A DNA stretch of 64,000 nucleotides from Ulvibacter litoralis (GCF_900102055.1 NZ_FNBA01000004.1:62001-126000), one strand, 5' to 3'; counted from the stretch's first letter, positions 18,476 to 27,880 are shown. Notes: generated by a model not told the origin, from the letters alone. Made by a program: numbers and translations.

Positions 18476-18550
18476 AAAACCTTGCAATTTTAAAAGTCAC
18501 CACTCCTCTTAAATTGTTGAATTCATGTAAAAGTTCTCTGCAAGGTTTTT
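18476..18550 (+). ncRNA. Structured RNA candidate A upstream of the replication gene
   Basis: The 11 bp stem AAAACCTTGCA (18476-18486) and TGCAAGGTTTT (18539-18549) closes a loop of about 52 nt and runs into a T tract. The loop contains TGAATTCATGT followed four bases later by GTTCT. Candidate B, 130 bp downstream, contains almost the same core. No start codon or frame fits. It could be a small RNA or an attenuator controlling the large gene at 18795. Only the pairing is seen directly. Confidence 0.45.
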
Positions 18551-18679
18551 AAAATTTAATTCATTAACTAAATGTTTAGATATATAAAATGATATAAAGT
18601 TCTAAAATTACCTTGTACGGTATTATATAGAATTAATAAAACAAAAACATATTAAACCGAAAGGAAATAAGATTTAAAT

Positions 18680-18740
18680 AATCTGCTTAGAAAGACGTAC
18701 AACTGATTCATGTCAGGGTTCTTTCTCAAGCAGATTTTTT
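18680..18740 (+). ncRNA. Structured RNA candidate B upstream of the replication gene
   Basis: AATCTGCTTAGAAAG (18680-18694) pairs with CTTTCTCAAGCAGATT (18721-18736) as a 15 bp stem with one bulge, then a T run. The loop contains CTGATTCATGTCAG and GGTTCT, sharing the TTCATGT-N4-GTTCT core with candidate A. It lies 54 bp before the start of the 1409-residue replication protein, so it may be a terminator/attenuator or a copy-control RNA. Confidence 0.5.
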
Positions 18741-18794
18741 ATTTCAGTATATCAAATTAAGGGTTATGGTGACACCTTATTAAAAAAATTAATC

Positions 18795-21700
18795 ATGAGA
18801 ACAAAAACAATTAAAAGAACAAAAACAATTAAAAAATTCCAAGTATCCAGTCGAGAGGGGTCAGATAGAACACCTTTTGATATGGATAAAAAAATTATCA
18901 CTGACTATCACTATAGATATTCTAATAAAATTAAAGTAAAAAATCAAGATGCATTTACTAGAAAACGTACCCTGTATTTTGGTAGGGATATATTAGAAAA
19001 TCAATTTGATACTTCAACTTTAGACAAGCTGGATAAGTTATCTCAATTTGACTCTAATTCTATTAAAAATCCCATGCTAAATAAAGGAAAAGGGCGTTAC
19101 TCTCAGGATTTTGAAAAGGACGGTATCTATGCACATCTTACTTTTAATGAAGCTATAACTGCCATCAATAATAATTCATTTCAGAATGCTGAATGGCATA
19201 AAGAATTACAGAAAAGAGCTGAAGAATTTAAAACTAATTGGGTGCCAACTGAAGAATGTACAAAATTTCATTTACCAGATAAATTAAATTTCAAAACACA
19301 AGGTTTAGTGTTTTCTAAGTTGCTAATGTTTGGGGGTATTTCACCAACGAAAAATATGATAGGGGATTCATCACCAATACTAGCATTCGATATTGATGTT
19401 AAACCAGAAGAGAACTCAAAACTCTATACTGAAGATGGTTCAATTAATGAATTGAATTTTAAAGTATTTGAATATCTTAAAACCATAAGTCTGATAGTAG
19501 TACGGTCTGCCAGTGGACAGGGTATGTGTGGTTATTTCTATGTGCCAGAATTATCTAAGGTAAATACTAATCAATTTCATGCCCCAATGGGTAAGAGTGT
19601 TTGTGAGTTCATCAATTCAAAAATGAAAATGCCAATCAAAATCGAATGGGACGAAGCACAAAATAGGATTACACAAGGTCGTTCATTTGCGGTGCAGCAT
19701 GATGTTGGTAATCCATTAATGAAACATAAAAATATAAGTATAAATGAAAATTATGTTGAATTTCACATTGAAAGTGAGGAAGTTGAAGTTAAAGTTGAAG
19801 AAAAAGTGTTTTGTGAAAATGACGTATATGAGAATTATTCACTTATAACAGGTTCAGGTGATACTAATTTAAATAAATATGACTATTTGGCGATAGTTAA
19901 GAGGTATAATAAAAATGTAAAATGTTCTGACTTATTATTAGATGACTATGAATTATGCTCGGAGGATGGGGATATATTGAGATATCAAAAAAAAGGGAAA
20001 CATAATAAATCAATTGCTGTATTTTCTTCAAATAGGTTTAAATGTTTTACAAGTTCAATTCAAGGAAACAGTCCATTTCATTTATTAAGTCAATTAAAAT
20101 TTAATGGTAATAGTGATATAGCTTTAGATTTTATAAATAAAAAATATGATTTTGATGTAAATTCTATCAATAATGATTCTGATGAATTATATGATTATGA
20201 ATATAAGCAATACAAATATACATTGACAGATATTAATGAAGCTATAAATTCAGATTCCATCTTTCATCAATATGGTTTAAATGAAAATGGATTCTATTAT
20301 AAAGAAATTTCAGCAATTGAATTATTAGGTTATGATGATGATGTTATATCGTTAGCACTCAATAATGAACATGTCTACAAAGGTTTCCAGAGTCCTCATG
20401 AAAAATTAATCAATGATGGCAACACCTTTTATATTAGTGATTATCTTACAAAAGATATTATCATTAATCAATGTACATCAAAAATCAATTATATCGCTTC
20501 TGGATGTGGGACTGGTAAGACTTCTGTTTTTATCGGAAGTTCGGGACTTGTAAATGATGGAAAAAAAATATTATTTGTTAGTCCACGAAAATTAATAGTA
20601 TCTCAACAAAGTAATTCTTATAAAGGAATTCAAATAATAGCATCTACAGGTGATTCACATATGAATGTGTCTAATGATGTGACTTATATTAAGTCTGTAG
20701 GTAAAGATTACCATAGCTTGTTAGATGGGGATGGCAATTTAATATCCTGCATAACTACCTATGACCAGATGGCTAATTTGCCAAATAACAATATTTTGAA
20801 TAAGTATGATTACATTGTTTTTGATGAGGCACACCTTATTTCTTCAGATAGTTTTAGATATGATATAATTAGAAAAATATTCTGTAAAATGGAAAGCATC
20901 AATGCTGATTTTGTTGCTACTAAATTTATTTTTCTTTCCGCTACTCCATCTAGTGAAGTAGTATCTATGTCAGAGTATTACAAAGAGAGCTTTTATTTTA
21001 TCAATATTGAAAAATCTTATATTATTAATCCAGAAGTTAATGTTCATGATTTTATTAGTACTGATAAGCGGAAAAAGGAAAACCAGATTTTTAAAACTAT
21101 ATTATTTGATATAAGTCAAGGTAAAAAGGTTATCGTTTTTTGTGAGAACATAGAAAAAATAAGAGAACACTGGAAAAATTTGGAACAGTATTGTGAAAAT
21201 AATGTATTAGAGTCCCCAAAACGCTCTGAAATAACTAGTAGTAGCATGGATTTAAAATCTTATAAAAACCTTGTGCAAAAAGAATCAATTGATGTTGATA
21301 TACTTTATACTACTTCAATTCTTAATGTAGGTTTGAACATTCAAAAGGGTGTTGAAAACGGTTTGAGTGTTATATTTAATTACAGTACAAAAGAAGGACA
21401 TGATTCAGCTCATGGAGCAACACAATTGTATTTTAGAAATAGGAACCGAAATACAACGATTCATTGTTTCGCTCATTTGACAAAAGATGGTCTCTTTAAC
21501 ATAAATAAAAAAGAACTAGATGCATATCAAATTTTTGATAAATTTAAATATAATAGAAGCCAAACAAAAGGTTTTAATTATAATGATATTGCCGAGAGAG
21601 AAGGTATAGAGTATGATTCAAACTCAGGTCTACCAGAGAGTCAATCAAAAGAAATTTCAGAAGTTGCTATAGCAACTGAAGAATTAGAAAAGTCTTTAAT

Positions 21701-23024
21701 TCCATCACAAAAAAAGTTGAATGCATTTATTAAAATGGCTAAAAAAAATGATTGTAAAATAAATTATTTTTTAAATTCTGATAATGTAAAAGATAAAGGT
21801 GCTGATAATATAAATGATACCAATGATTTTATAATTAACGTTTTAAAATCTTTTTTAGATTTAGGTGTTGGCAAAAAAATTAAGGTTATCAATGAAAACC
21901 AATCGACCTCTGGTATTGTTAAGCCTGATTTTAATTTAATTCCATATCCACTTAAGCAGGATGATTCACAATTACGAATCTATAAGGCTAATTATCATGC
22001 TACTTTCAATAATTTAGTTCAGAAAATTCAACGTTATTACAACAAACTTTCCTGGTACTATAAAGATATTGGGGATTTAAAAAAGGTTCTAAATTTTATT
22101 ATTCAGGGCAGTGGTAAGAGAGTTATAGATAGAAGTATGTTAGATTATATTAAAACTTATGATTGTATTCAAAATGAGTCTCTAATCACTAAAATTGTTG
22201 ATTCTAAGATGGGAAAAATTAATAATGAGATTAATAAGATTACACTTGATATTATTAATAGAAGTATTGTAAATGAAATTATATCACACTTTGATGAACA
22301 TCTATTAGATAAAATCAGTATCAACAGTGTTATTAATACTAAAATATTAAATAATTATAAGTTTCAACAATTCTTTAAAGAACATCTATTAGAAAGAGTG
22401 GAAAATTCATTTGATAAACTATGGAAGAAAGAACGTACTAAAAAGGGTGAATTTAAATTGATTAAAAAATTAATATTATCTAATGACTCTAATTATTGTG
22501 ATGTTGAAGTGACTAAGGAACGTGAAAATGATATTGATAATGCTTTAATAAATATGGGATTATTTAATTTAAAGTACAATACTCTTGAAAATGAAGATTC
22601 ATTTGAAAGACTCTTAAAAGAACTTAATGATAAGTTTTCAAAGGAAAGGTTGAACTTACATATAAAATTTGATTTCGAAGAAGTTAAAGACTATTTTTTA
22701 ATTTCAGACAATAACCTTTGTAATATAGATTTAAATGATGTATTAGTTGTAAGACAAAAATTTGATAAAGAAATTAAAAAATATTTATCTGAGATAGAAG
22801 GTAGGTTTAGAGGTAAAAATATAGCGGCTATTATATATAATAATACAGGTAAGATTTATTTAGGAAGGAATATTAAAGAACTTCATGAAAAATTAAATGA
22901 AGTTGGTGCTCTTATTAAAATGATTGGTACTAATGATTTTACAGATTATGGGATATTTAGAAAGCATTATAAGAAATGTAAGAATTATACTGTTTTCTCA
23001 AAAGTTCCAGTAGAACTTAATTAA
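18795..23024 (+). CDS. Primase/helicase-like replication protein of the element
   Basis: A 1409-residue protein, by far the largest gene of the element. The N-terminal third has an acidic FDIDVKPEEN motif (D199/D201) and a VVRSASGQGMCGYFYVPE stretch, which resemble the BT4734/VirE-N primase-like domain of Bacteroidota mobile elements. The middle is an SF2 helicase: Walker A GCGTGKTS (570-577), DEAH (677-680), FLSATPSSE, KKVIVFCENIEKI and a late ILNVGLNIQKG segment. The C-terminal 450 residues are helical and unrecognised. The start MRTKTIKRTKTIKKFQ is basic. Likely role: initiation and unwinding in replication of the excised element. Two RNA-like hairpins precede it. Confidence 0.72.
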   Translation: MRTKTIKRTKTIKKFQVSSREGSDRTPFDMDKKIITDYHYRYSNKIKVKNQDAFTRKRTLYFGRDILENQFDTSTLDKLDKLSQFDSNSIKNPMLNKGKGRYSQDFEKDGIYAHLTFNEAITAINNNSFQNAEWHKELQKRAEEFKTNWVPTEECTKFHLPDKLNFKTQGLVFSKLLMFGGISPTKNMIGDSSPILAFDIDVKPEENSKLYTEDGSINELNFKVFEYLKTISLIVVRSASGQGMCGYFYVPELSKVNTNQFHAPMGKSVCEFINSKMKMPIKIEWDEAQNRITQGRSFAVQHDVGNPLMKHKNISINENYVEFHIESEEVEVKVEEKVFCENDVYENYSLITGSGDTNLNKYDYLAIVKRYNKNVKCSDLLLDDYELCSEDGDILRYQKKGKHNKSIAVFSSNRFKCFTSSIQGNSPFHLLSQLKFNGNSDIALDFINKKYDFDVNSINNDSDELYDYEYKQYKYTLTDINEAINSDSIFHQYGLNENGFYYKEISAIELLGYDDDVISLALNNEHVYKGFQSPHEKLINDGNTFYISDYLTKDIIINQCTSKINYIASGCGTGKTSVFIGSSGLVNDGKKILFVSPRKLIVSQQSNSYKGIQIIASTGDSHMNVSNDVTYIKSVGKDYHSLLDGDGNLISCITTYDQMANLPNNNILNKYDYIVFDEAHLISSDSFRYDIIRKIFCKMESINADFVATKFIFLSATPSSEVVSMSEYYKESFYFINIEKSYIINPEVNVHDFISTDKRKKENQIFKTILFDISQGKKVIVFCENIEKIREHWKNLEQYCENNVLESPKRSEITSSSMDLKSYKNLVQKESIDVDILYTTSILNVGLNIQKGVENGLSVIFNYSTKEGHDSAHGATQLYFRNRNRNTTIHCFAHLTKDGLFNINKKELDAYQIFDKFKYNRSQTKGFNYNDIAEREGIEYDSNSGLPESQSKEISEVAIATEELEKSLIPSQKKLNAFIKMAKKNDCKINYFLNSDNVKDKGADNINDTNDFIINVLKSFLDLGVGKKIKVINENQSTSGIVKPDFNLIPYPLKQDDSQLRIYKANYHATFNNLVQKIQRYYNKLSWYYKDIGDLKKVLNFIIQGSGKRVIDRSMLDYIKTYDCIQNESLITKIVDSKMGKINNEINKITLDIINRSIVNEIISHFDEHLLDKISINSVINTKILNNYKFQQFFKEHLLERVENSFDKLWKKERTKKGEFKLIKKLILSNDSNYCDVEVTKERENDIDNALINMGLFNLKYNTLENEDSFERLLKELNDKFSKERLNLHIKFDFEEVKDYFLISDNNLCNIDLNDVLVVRQKFDKEIKKYLSEIEGRFRGKNIAAIIYNNTGKIYLGRNIKELHEKLNEVGALIKMIGTNDFTDYGIFRKHYKKCKNYTVFSKVPVELN

Positions 23025-23055
23025 TTTAGTTTAAAATAGATATTCATAGTTATTA

Positions 23056-23143
23056 CCAAATTTGTCCTTTTTGTCTCTTCTATATTATTAAATAGAAAAG
23101 GAAAAGGACAAATTTGGCTATAATAGCTATATATTATATATAG
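23056..23143. repeat. Long inverted repeat and AT palindrome before the small recombinase
   Basis: CCAAATTTGTCCTTTT (from 23056) and AAAAGGACAAATTTGG (to 23117) form a 16 bp perfect stem that extends through a mismatched zone to CTTCTAT/ATAGAAA around an ATTATTAA loop. Ten bases later CTATATATTATATATAG (23127-23143) is a perfect 8+1+8 palindrome. The block sits between the replication gene and the resolvase-type gene, so it may be the terminator of the former, a resolution site, or an origin. Only symmetry is seen directly. Confidence 0.6.
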
Positions 23144-23378
23144 TCTAGATGTTAGTATTTAAAATCTATAATATTGAAATTTCACATAAGGGAGCAATTC
23201 AAGGATTTCTAACAAAACTGTTGAAGTAGTGTATATTTTTTAGAGTATACTCTAACCGTTAGTCAAATTCAGAACGTTGTTTTAATGATTTTAGCTGAGT
23301 AAAAGTGTATAAATTATAACCACCCTAAATTTTGGTCATTAGTTTTGAAAACTATATCTTTAATATTAATTAATCACT

Positions 23379-23978
23379 ATGAAAAAAGCACGGTATATTA
23401 GAATCAGTTCAGCTTCCCAGAATATAAAAAGACAATTATTAGCAAATCATCTAGATGAGATATTATATATAGATATATGCAGTGGCTCAATTCCATTTCA
23501 TAAAAGAGACAAGGCAAGAGAATTGTTAGAAGATGTGAAAAAAAACAAAATTAATTATATATATGTTGATGCTATCGATAGACTTGGACGGAATGTATTA
23601 GATATTTTAACAACTTTAGATAAGATGGAAAAATCTAGATGTATTGTTAAGGTTGAGAATATTGGAATAGAATCATTAATTAAAGACAAACCTAATTCGG
23701 CATTTAAAATGATTTGTTCGGTACTTTCAAATGTAGCTGAAATGGAAAGAGACACACTTCTAGAACGTCAGAGACAAGGAATATTAATAGCAAAAGCTGA
23801 GGGAAGGTACAAAGGAAGAGTAACTGGTTCAACTGAAGATGATAAAACGGTATTAAATCGTTATAAAAAAGTGGTAAAACATCTAAATGAAGGTATTTCC
23901 CAAAGAAAAACAGCAAAACTTAACGACATATCTTTACCTACTGTTCAGAAAGTAGCTAAGTTAATAAGAGCTTCTTAG
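23379..23978 (+). CDS. Small serine recombinase (resolvase/invertase family)
   Basis: A 199-residue protein with the N-terminal catalytic motif YIRISSASQ (S10), a DAIDRLGRN motif, SNVAEMERDTLLERQRQGI with the E-helix, and a C-terminal helix-turn-helix (GISQRKTAKLNDISLPTVQK). It has the size of resolvases and invertases, not of integrases. The element has a separate large recombinase for integration, so this one may resolve dimers or invert a segment. The inverted repeat and palindrome 240-320 bp upstream are candidate sites. Confidence 0.88.
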   Translation: MKKARYIRISSASQNIKRQLLANHLDEILYIDICSGSIPFHKRDKARELLEDVKKNKINYIYVDAIDRLGRNVLDILTTLDKMEKSRCIVKVENIGIESLIKDKPNSAFKMICSVLSNVAEMERDTLLERQRQGILIAKAEGRYKGRVTGSTEDDKTVLNRYKKVVKHLNEGISQRKTAKLNDISLPTVQKVAKLIRAS

Positions 23979-24054
23979 TTGAAAACACTAGATTTAAATC
24001 ATTGTGAAAATTTATAATAGGTGAATAGTTTTTTAAAGCTTTATTTTTTTAATT

Positions 24055-25755
24055 TTAAAATGTATCATACATAACAGGGTCAGGTGTGAAAATAGCAAAA
24101 GATGTTTTGTATAAAACTTCGAAATTTTTGTTAGATTTTAAGTTTTCTTTTATTTCTTCTAATTTATTTGTAGATTTTATAGAACCCGCACTTCCTTCAA
24201 AACTTAAATGTCCGCTTTTTTTAACTGAAGCTACAAAATACTGAATTTCTGGTATAGCATGCCATTTAAATCCTATTCTATATTTTTTATTCTCAAAATC
24301 AAAATACATATATATTCGTTCAATAGATTGATGAATCAATTTCCTTTGTGTGTTAAAATCTAATGTTTCAAGGTCTGAATAACTCCAATTCAAATTTTTA
24401 CTATTCGTGTAAACCTGATTTGTTTTTTCTTGTTCTATTAGATTTTTTGATTTGATTTTGATATCTTCTTGTATTTCTTGAATTTTATTATCTAACCTTT
24501 TTTTTATATCAGAGAATTCTTCTTTAGAAAATTCTTCATCTAAGCGTGCGTTTGTTGCAATATTTAAACGTTTTTTTTCTTTAGACAATTTTTCATAGTT
24601 TTTTTCAATATCATTCTTTATAATATCAATATCAGATTTAATGTCCCTGCTTTTAAAATAATTTTCAAGAGTATTCATACCTCCTTGTTCTCTTCTCATT
24701 ATACCTATAACGAAATTGTCTAATCCATCAATATTGGCACTTCGGGATGTTTTTGTATCACAGTCTCTATCTGATAATTTAAATCGTTTTGAACTACACA
24801 TGTAGAAATGGTCAGACTTGTCTTTTCTACTTCTACCATATATATTTCGACCGCAAACACCACAAGTAATTAAATTTTTCAAAAGATATTTATGAAACAC
24901 TTTTTTTCCTCGATTGTTTTTATTGCTTATAAATGCACTCATTGATGCATCCCATAAGTCATCTGAAACTATTCTTGGAGCTTTATAATTTTCACCTTTC
25001 CAAATTCTTATTCCTTTATAAAGGGGGTTTTTAAGAATATCCTGAACTTGTTTATCAGTCCATTTTATTTCACTTTTATTTTTAATAATAATATCATTAT
25101 GTTTGTTTTTATATGTTCTAATACCACTTAATTTTGCATATCTAGTTTTAATTTTATCATGATTAAGTTTTTCAGCAATTCTTTTAGAACCAACGCCATC
25201 ACTGTGTAGTTCATACATAGATTTAATAGTATTAGCTTCTTCTTCCTCAATTATCATAAGACCTTTCTCATCTTTGGTATAACCATATGCTAATATACCA
25301 TGTGATTTACCTTCCTTTATATTATCAAGCAGTGATTTTTTGGTTAGGTAAGATTGTTTATCAATGGTGTAAGTGTTAAATGAACTTACAATATTGGCAA
25401 GCATAATTCCTTCTGCTGTGTTTAGGTCTTGTAAATTACCCGAATAGTATACTTTAATGTCTTTTTCAAAAACTATAGATAAAAATTCCCCCCAAGTTCT
25501 TGTGTTACGTTCAAGCCTTTCCTGCTTTCTGGCGTAAATAACTTTAATTTTCCCAGATTTCATATCGTTAATCATTCTCTCAAATTGAGGGCGTAGATAA
25601 ATTTCAGCAGCACCAGAAATCCCTTCCCCTTCATTGTATATTTCGAAGTCTGTATAACCATTTGATGAAGCAAAATTTTTGCCTTCTCTGGTTTGATTCT
25701 CAATAGAATTTGAATCCTCGTCCTCTCTACTTAATCGAGTGTAAATTGCTAACAT
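24055..25755 (-). CDS. Large serine recombinase, likely integrase of the comM element
   Basis: A 566-residue large serine recombinase. The catalytic domain starts YTRLSREDEDSNSIENQ with S9, followed by GEGISGAAEIYLRPQFERM and an ARKQERLERN segment. A recombinase domain (about 150-285) contains LAYGYTKDEKG and KNPLYKGIRIWKG. A zinc ribbon uses C298, C301, C320 and C332. A coiled coil (about 365-435) follows. It converges with the small recombinase gene. This type inserts between short cores with a central dinucleotide, which matches the GATGT core and spaced arms seen at both comM junctions. Confidence 0.92.
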   Translation of the reverse strand: MLAIYTRLSREDEDSNSIENQTREGKNFASSNGYTDFEIYNEGEGISGAAEIYLRPQFERMINDMKSGKIKVIYARKQERLERNTRTWGEFLSIVFEKDIKVYYSGNLQDLNTAEGIMLANIVSSFNTYTIDKQSYLTKKSLLDNIKEGKSHGILAYGYTKDEKGLMIIEEEEANTIKSMYELHSDGVGSKRIAEKLNHDKIKTRYAKLSGIRTYKNKHNDIIIKNKSEIKWTDKQVQDILKNPLYKGIRIWKGENYKAPRIVSDDLWDASMSAFISNKNNRGKKVFHKYLLKNLITCGVCGRNIYGRSRKDKSDHFYMCSSKRFKLSDRDCDTKTSRSANIDGLDNFVIGIMRREQGGMNTLENYFKSRDIKSDIDIIKNDIEKNYEKLSKEKKRLNIATNARLDEEFSKEEFSDIKKRLDNKIQEIQEDIKIKSKNLIEQEKTNQVYTNSKNLNWSYSDLETLDFNTQRKLIHQSIERIYMYFDFENKKYRIGFKWHAIPEIQYFVASVKKSGHLSFEGSAGSIKSTNKLEEIKENLKSNKNFEVLYKTSFAIFTPDPVMYDTF

Positions 25756-26183
25756 GGTACATAATTATTTTTTTAAAAAATGCAATATACAAATCCCACA
25801 GTATAAAAGAGAATAAGAGAGGGGTGAACATTGAATGCAATAACTAAGTAAAATTTATGAAAAACATGTTGGAATAAAGTCTATAAAGTAGAAATGTAAT
25901 AAAATTAGTGTGGAAAGAAGGTTGAATAATTTTATGTTTAAAAATCAATAAACCGACTATCTTTTGGATGTAAAAGATATGACTATAAAAGTAGCCATGT
26001 ATAGATATGAGCACTTTGGATATAATGGTACTCTCTGTAATTCAAGCCAAAAGAATTAACGATAGATTAGAATTTATTAATTCTTGTTCTTAATTTTGTT
26101 GGTTTAAATTTAAGTGAATTAAGTAGGGTATTAGCCAAAATAAATATTATTGAAAACCTAGACTGATATTAAATACAAATTAT
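25756..26183. other. Intergenic region upstream of the large recombinase
   Basis: 428 bp with no supported gene. Short open frames near 26010-26100 (for instance one beginning MSTLDIMVLSVIQAKRIN) are too short and isolated to call. It should carry the promoter of the recombinase (leftward) and of the small gene at 26184 (rightward). Confidence 0.3.
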
Positions 26184-26462
26184 ATGAATGCGACAAAACA
26201 AGAATTACTAAATTTTTTAGAACAAAGGGTTTTAACTCCTACTGAAAGTAATCCTAAAGCTGATTCTACAATAAAAAAGAAAGTCGATTTTACTTGAAAA
26301 AGATTAAATGAACAAGTTAGTTCAGAAAAGGTTGAACAGTATTTTTGGAGTGCAATGGCTACGGACAACGGAATTGATTCATATAAAAAAATATCTGCAA
26401 TTGGAGCTCCAAGTTTTGAAGATGTTAGAGATGATTTTAAAAAATTATGTGGTAGAAAATAA
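26184..26462 (+). pseudogene. Small hypothetical gene with an in-frame TGA
   Basis: From the ATG at 26184 the frame reads MNATKQELLNFLEQRVLTPT onward to a TGA at 26295-26297, and then continues in the same frame for 55 codons of good protein sequence (KRLNEQVSSEKVEQYFWSAM, ending FEDVRDDFKKLCGRK) to TAA at 26460. One TGG-to-TGA change would explain it (DFTW-KRLNE). A start within the second part at the AAATGAACAAG position is out of frame, so reinitiation is unlikely. Family not recognised; helical, about 92 residues in the intact form. Confidence 0.55.
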
Positions 26463-26509
26463 CTTAATTAGCAACCAATTTAATAATTCTTATTTCAAAG
26501 CTTTTAATT

Positions 26510-27058
26510 ATGTCAAGAAACATTATTCTATTATTCTTATCAATCATTTATAATACAATTTATTCTCAAAATGAAGTGTTTGAGCAACAAAAAGATTTGA
26601 AAATGCAAGATTACCTTATAGTAAAAATAGATAGCCTTTCTGCTGAAGAACTTTATAACAAATCAATTCGTTGGGTAAAAGAAACCTATAAGCAACCCGA
26701 TGAAGTTATAAAGATGTCAATTGAAAATAATAAATTAAGAATTGAAAGCATAATTCCAAAATCGTATTGCTTTCTAGGTGTTTGTGATGATTCCAAATAC
26801 ATAATTGTATTAAGCTTCAAAAATGGGAGGTATAAATTTGAGCCAATTGAGGTTTACAATTACATGTCAGTATTAGATAAATGGATACCAAGTATTATTA
26901 AAAGAAAAAAAGAAATAAATGACGGGGATGAGGACTTAAGATTGACAAAAAAAAAAGAAGTTGTTCTTTTGTTGAATCAGCCTGTTAAAATTGTAAATGA
27001 TGTATTTTTAAGTCATTACGATTATCTGAGCAAGAAAAATACAGAGGATGATTGGTAA
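26510..27058 (+). CDS. Secreted protein, DUF4468-like
   Basis: A 182-residue protein with a signal peptide (residues 1-19, MSRNIILLFLSIIYNTIYSQ). The region from about residue 38 (DSLSAEELYNKSIRWVKETY) to 115 (YEVYN-like strand pattern) resembles the TBP-like fold of DUF4468 proteins, which are common and uncharacterised in Bacteroidota. A Lys-rich C-terminal helix follows. It starts 47 bp after the broken small gene on the same strand. Confidence 0.5.
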   Translation: MSRNIILLFLSIIYNTIYSQNEVFEQQKDLKMQDYLIVKIDSLSAEELYNKSIRWVKETYKQPDEVIKMSIENNKLRIESIIPKSYCFLGVCDDSKYIIVLSFKNGRYKFEPIEVYNYMSVLDKWIPSIIKRKKEINDGDEDLRLTKKKEVVLLLNQPVKIVNDVFLSHYDYLSKKNTEDDW

Positions 27059-27417
27059 CGCCTGAATTAATCAATTTAATCGACTTTGATACTTGGAGAG
27101 AAATAGAAAATTTAAAGAAATTGAAGATTATAAAAATATTAGATGGTAAATGCTTAACTAATACTATTCTTAATATTAAAGCTATTAGTGAATTTGATAA
27201 AGCTCTTATATCTAATGTCATTTACATTAAGTTAGTTATTAGTCTATTTTATGCTGATAGAAATTGTTTATTTCGAGCTTATAATAAGTCATAACATCAT
27301 TATTTTTTTATTAATGACGCTGGTGGTGGTGTTAGATTTACTAACGGTGGTACACTTGATGAAATCAATAGAGTTTCAAGTAATGTAAGTGTTATTGAAA
27401 CATCAGTAACATTTTAA
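27052..27417 (+). other. Doubtful small frame and trailing coding remnant
   Basis: A TTG-initiated 80-codon frame (27052-27294) overlaps the end of the previous gene by 7 bp and reads PELINLIDFDTWREIENLKK. After its TAA the same frame continues without a start codon as INDAGGGVRFTNGGTLDEIN, ending VIETSVTF at TAA 27415-27417. The second piece looks like a real C-terminus. I read this as fragments of decayed genes, not as an expressed product. Confidence 0.3.
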
Positions 27418-27458
27418 ATTATTTTTATTATATTAGCTGTGTCAACTCCCAGTTACTT

Positions 27459-27489
27459 AAACCCTTAGAATTTATTCTAGGGGTTTTTT
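27459..27489 (+). terminator. Terminator-like hairpin
   Basis: AACCCTTAGAA and TTCTAGGGGTT pair with one G-U and a TTTA loop and run into TTTTTT. It follows the remnant ending at 27417. Confidence 0.7.
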
Positions 27490-27646
27490 GTTGATAATTA
27501 TGAACTCCTTAAAAATCCTTTAGTTCTACATTACTAGTACCTTAATGAAGATTTGGTGAAGCTTTACTATTAAGTTCGTGTATAGTATGTGCATAATGTG
27601 TGTATAAATAAATACCTTAGATTTTTACTTAAGGGAAAAATCATAC

Positions 27647-27654
27647 TATATTTG
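27647..27654 (+). promoter_or_regulatory. Bacteroidota-type -7 box
   Basis: TATATTTG is an exact match to TAnnTTTG. A T-rich stretch (27621-27626) lies at about -33 distance but lacks a clean TTTG. A transcript from here would start near 27661, within the 10 bp repeats, and meet hairpins with U tails, so a short non-coding RNA is possible. Confidence 0.45.
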
Positions 27655-27658
27655 TTGT

Positions 27659-27698
27659 GAACATTGGGGAACATTTACGAACATTGTTGAACAACTAG
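27659..27698 (+). repeat. Four 10 bp direct repeats, iteron-like
   Basis: GAACATTGGG, GAACATTTAC, GAACATTGTT and GAACAACTAG follow each other with a period of exactly 10 bp. A 10 bp period puts each GAACATT on the same face of the helix, as for cooperative protein binding. It could be an operator or an origin iteron. Confidence 0.6.
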
Positions 27699-27711
27699 AA
27701 ACAATTATAAT

Positions 27712-27742
27712 AAAAAAAGAGGATGCTACGAACACCCTCTTT
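27712..27742 (-). terminator. Hairpin with a U tract on the minus strand
   Basis: AAAGAGG (27716-27722) pairs with CCTCTTT (27736-27742). On the minus strand it is followed by seven Ts. On the plus strand it lacks a T run, so it terminates leftward transcription if anything. Confidence 0.5.
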
Positions 27743-27851
27743 AATTCAATGAGCAACTTAATAACTCTAATGTGGTTTTAAGTTGGAAGTAATATTCAAT
27801 TGTTACTTCATTTCATTTACGATTCTTAATGAAGAATCAACCTTAATAAAT

Positions 27852-27880
27852 GGCTATCTGAAAAGGTAGCCGTTTCTGTT
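27852..27880 (+). terminator. GAAA-capped terminator hairpin
   Basis: GGCTATCT and AGGTAGCC pair (one G-U) around a GAAA tetraloop, then GTTTCTGTTTT. A possible 3' end for a transcript from the promoter-like box at 27647. Confidence 0.6.

Noticed and set aside
23379-23978. Small serine recombinase as the integrase of the element
   Set aside because: It has resolvase size and a terminal HTH; the large recombinase with zinc ribbon and coiled coil better fits the spaced attachment arms.
26184-26462. TGA recoded as Trp or selenocysteine
   Set aside because: Other genes here end in TGA and no recoding hairpin is visible; a single nonsense change is simpler.
26308-26553. 81-codon frame overlapping the broken small gene
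   Set aside because: It is out of frame with the better coding sequence on both sides of the TGA and overlaps the signal peptide of the next gene.
27659-27698. CRISPR array
   Set aside because: Repeats are 10 bp with no spacers; no cas genes are nearby.
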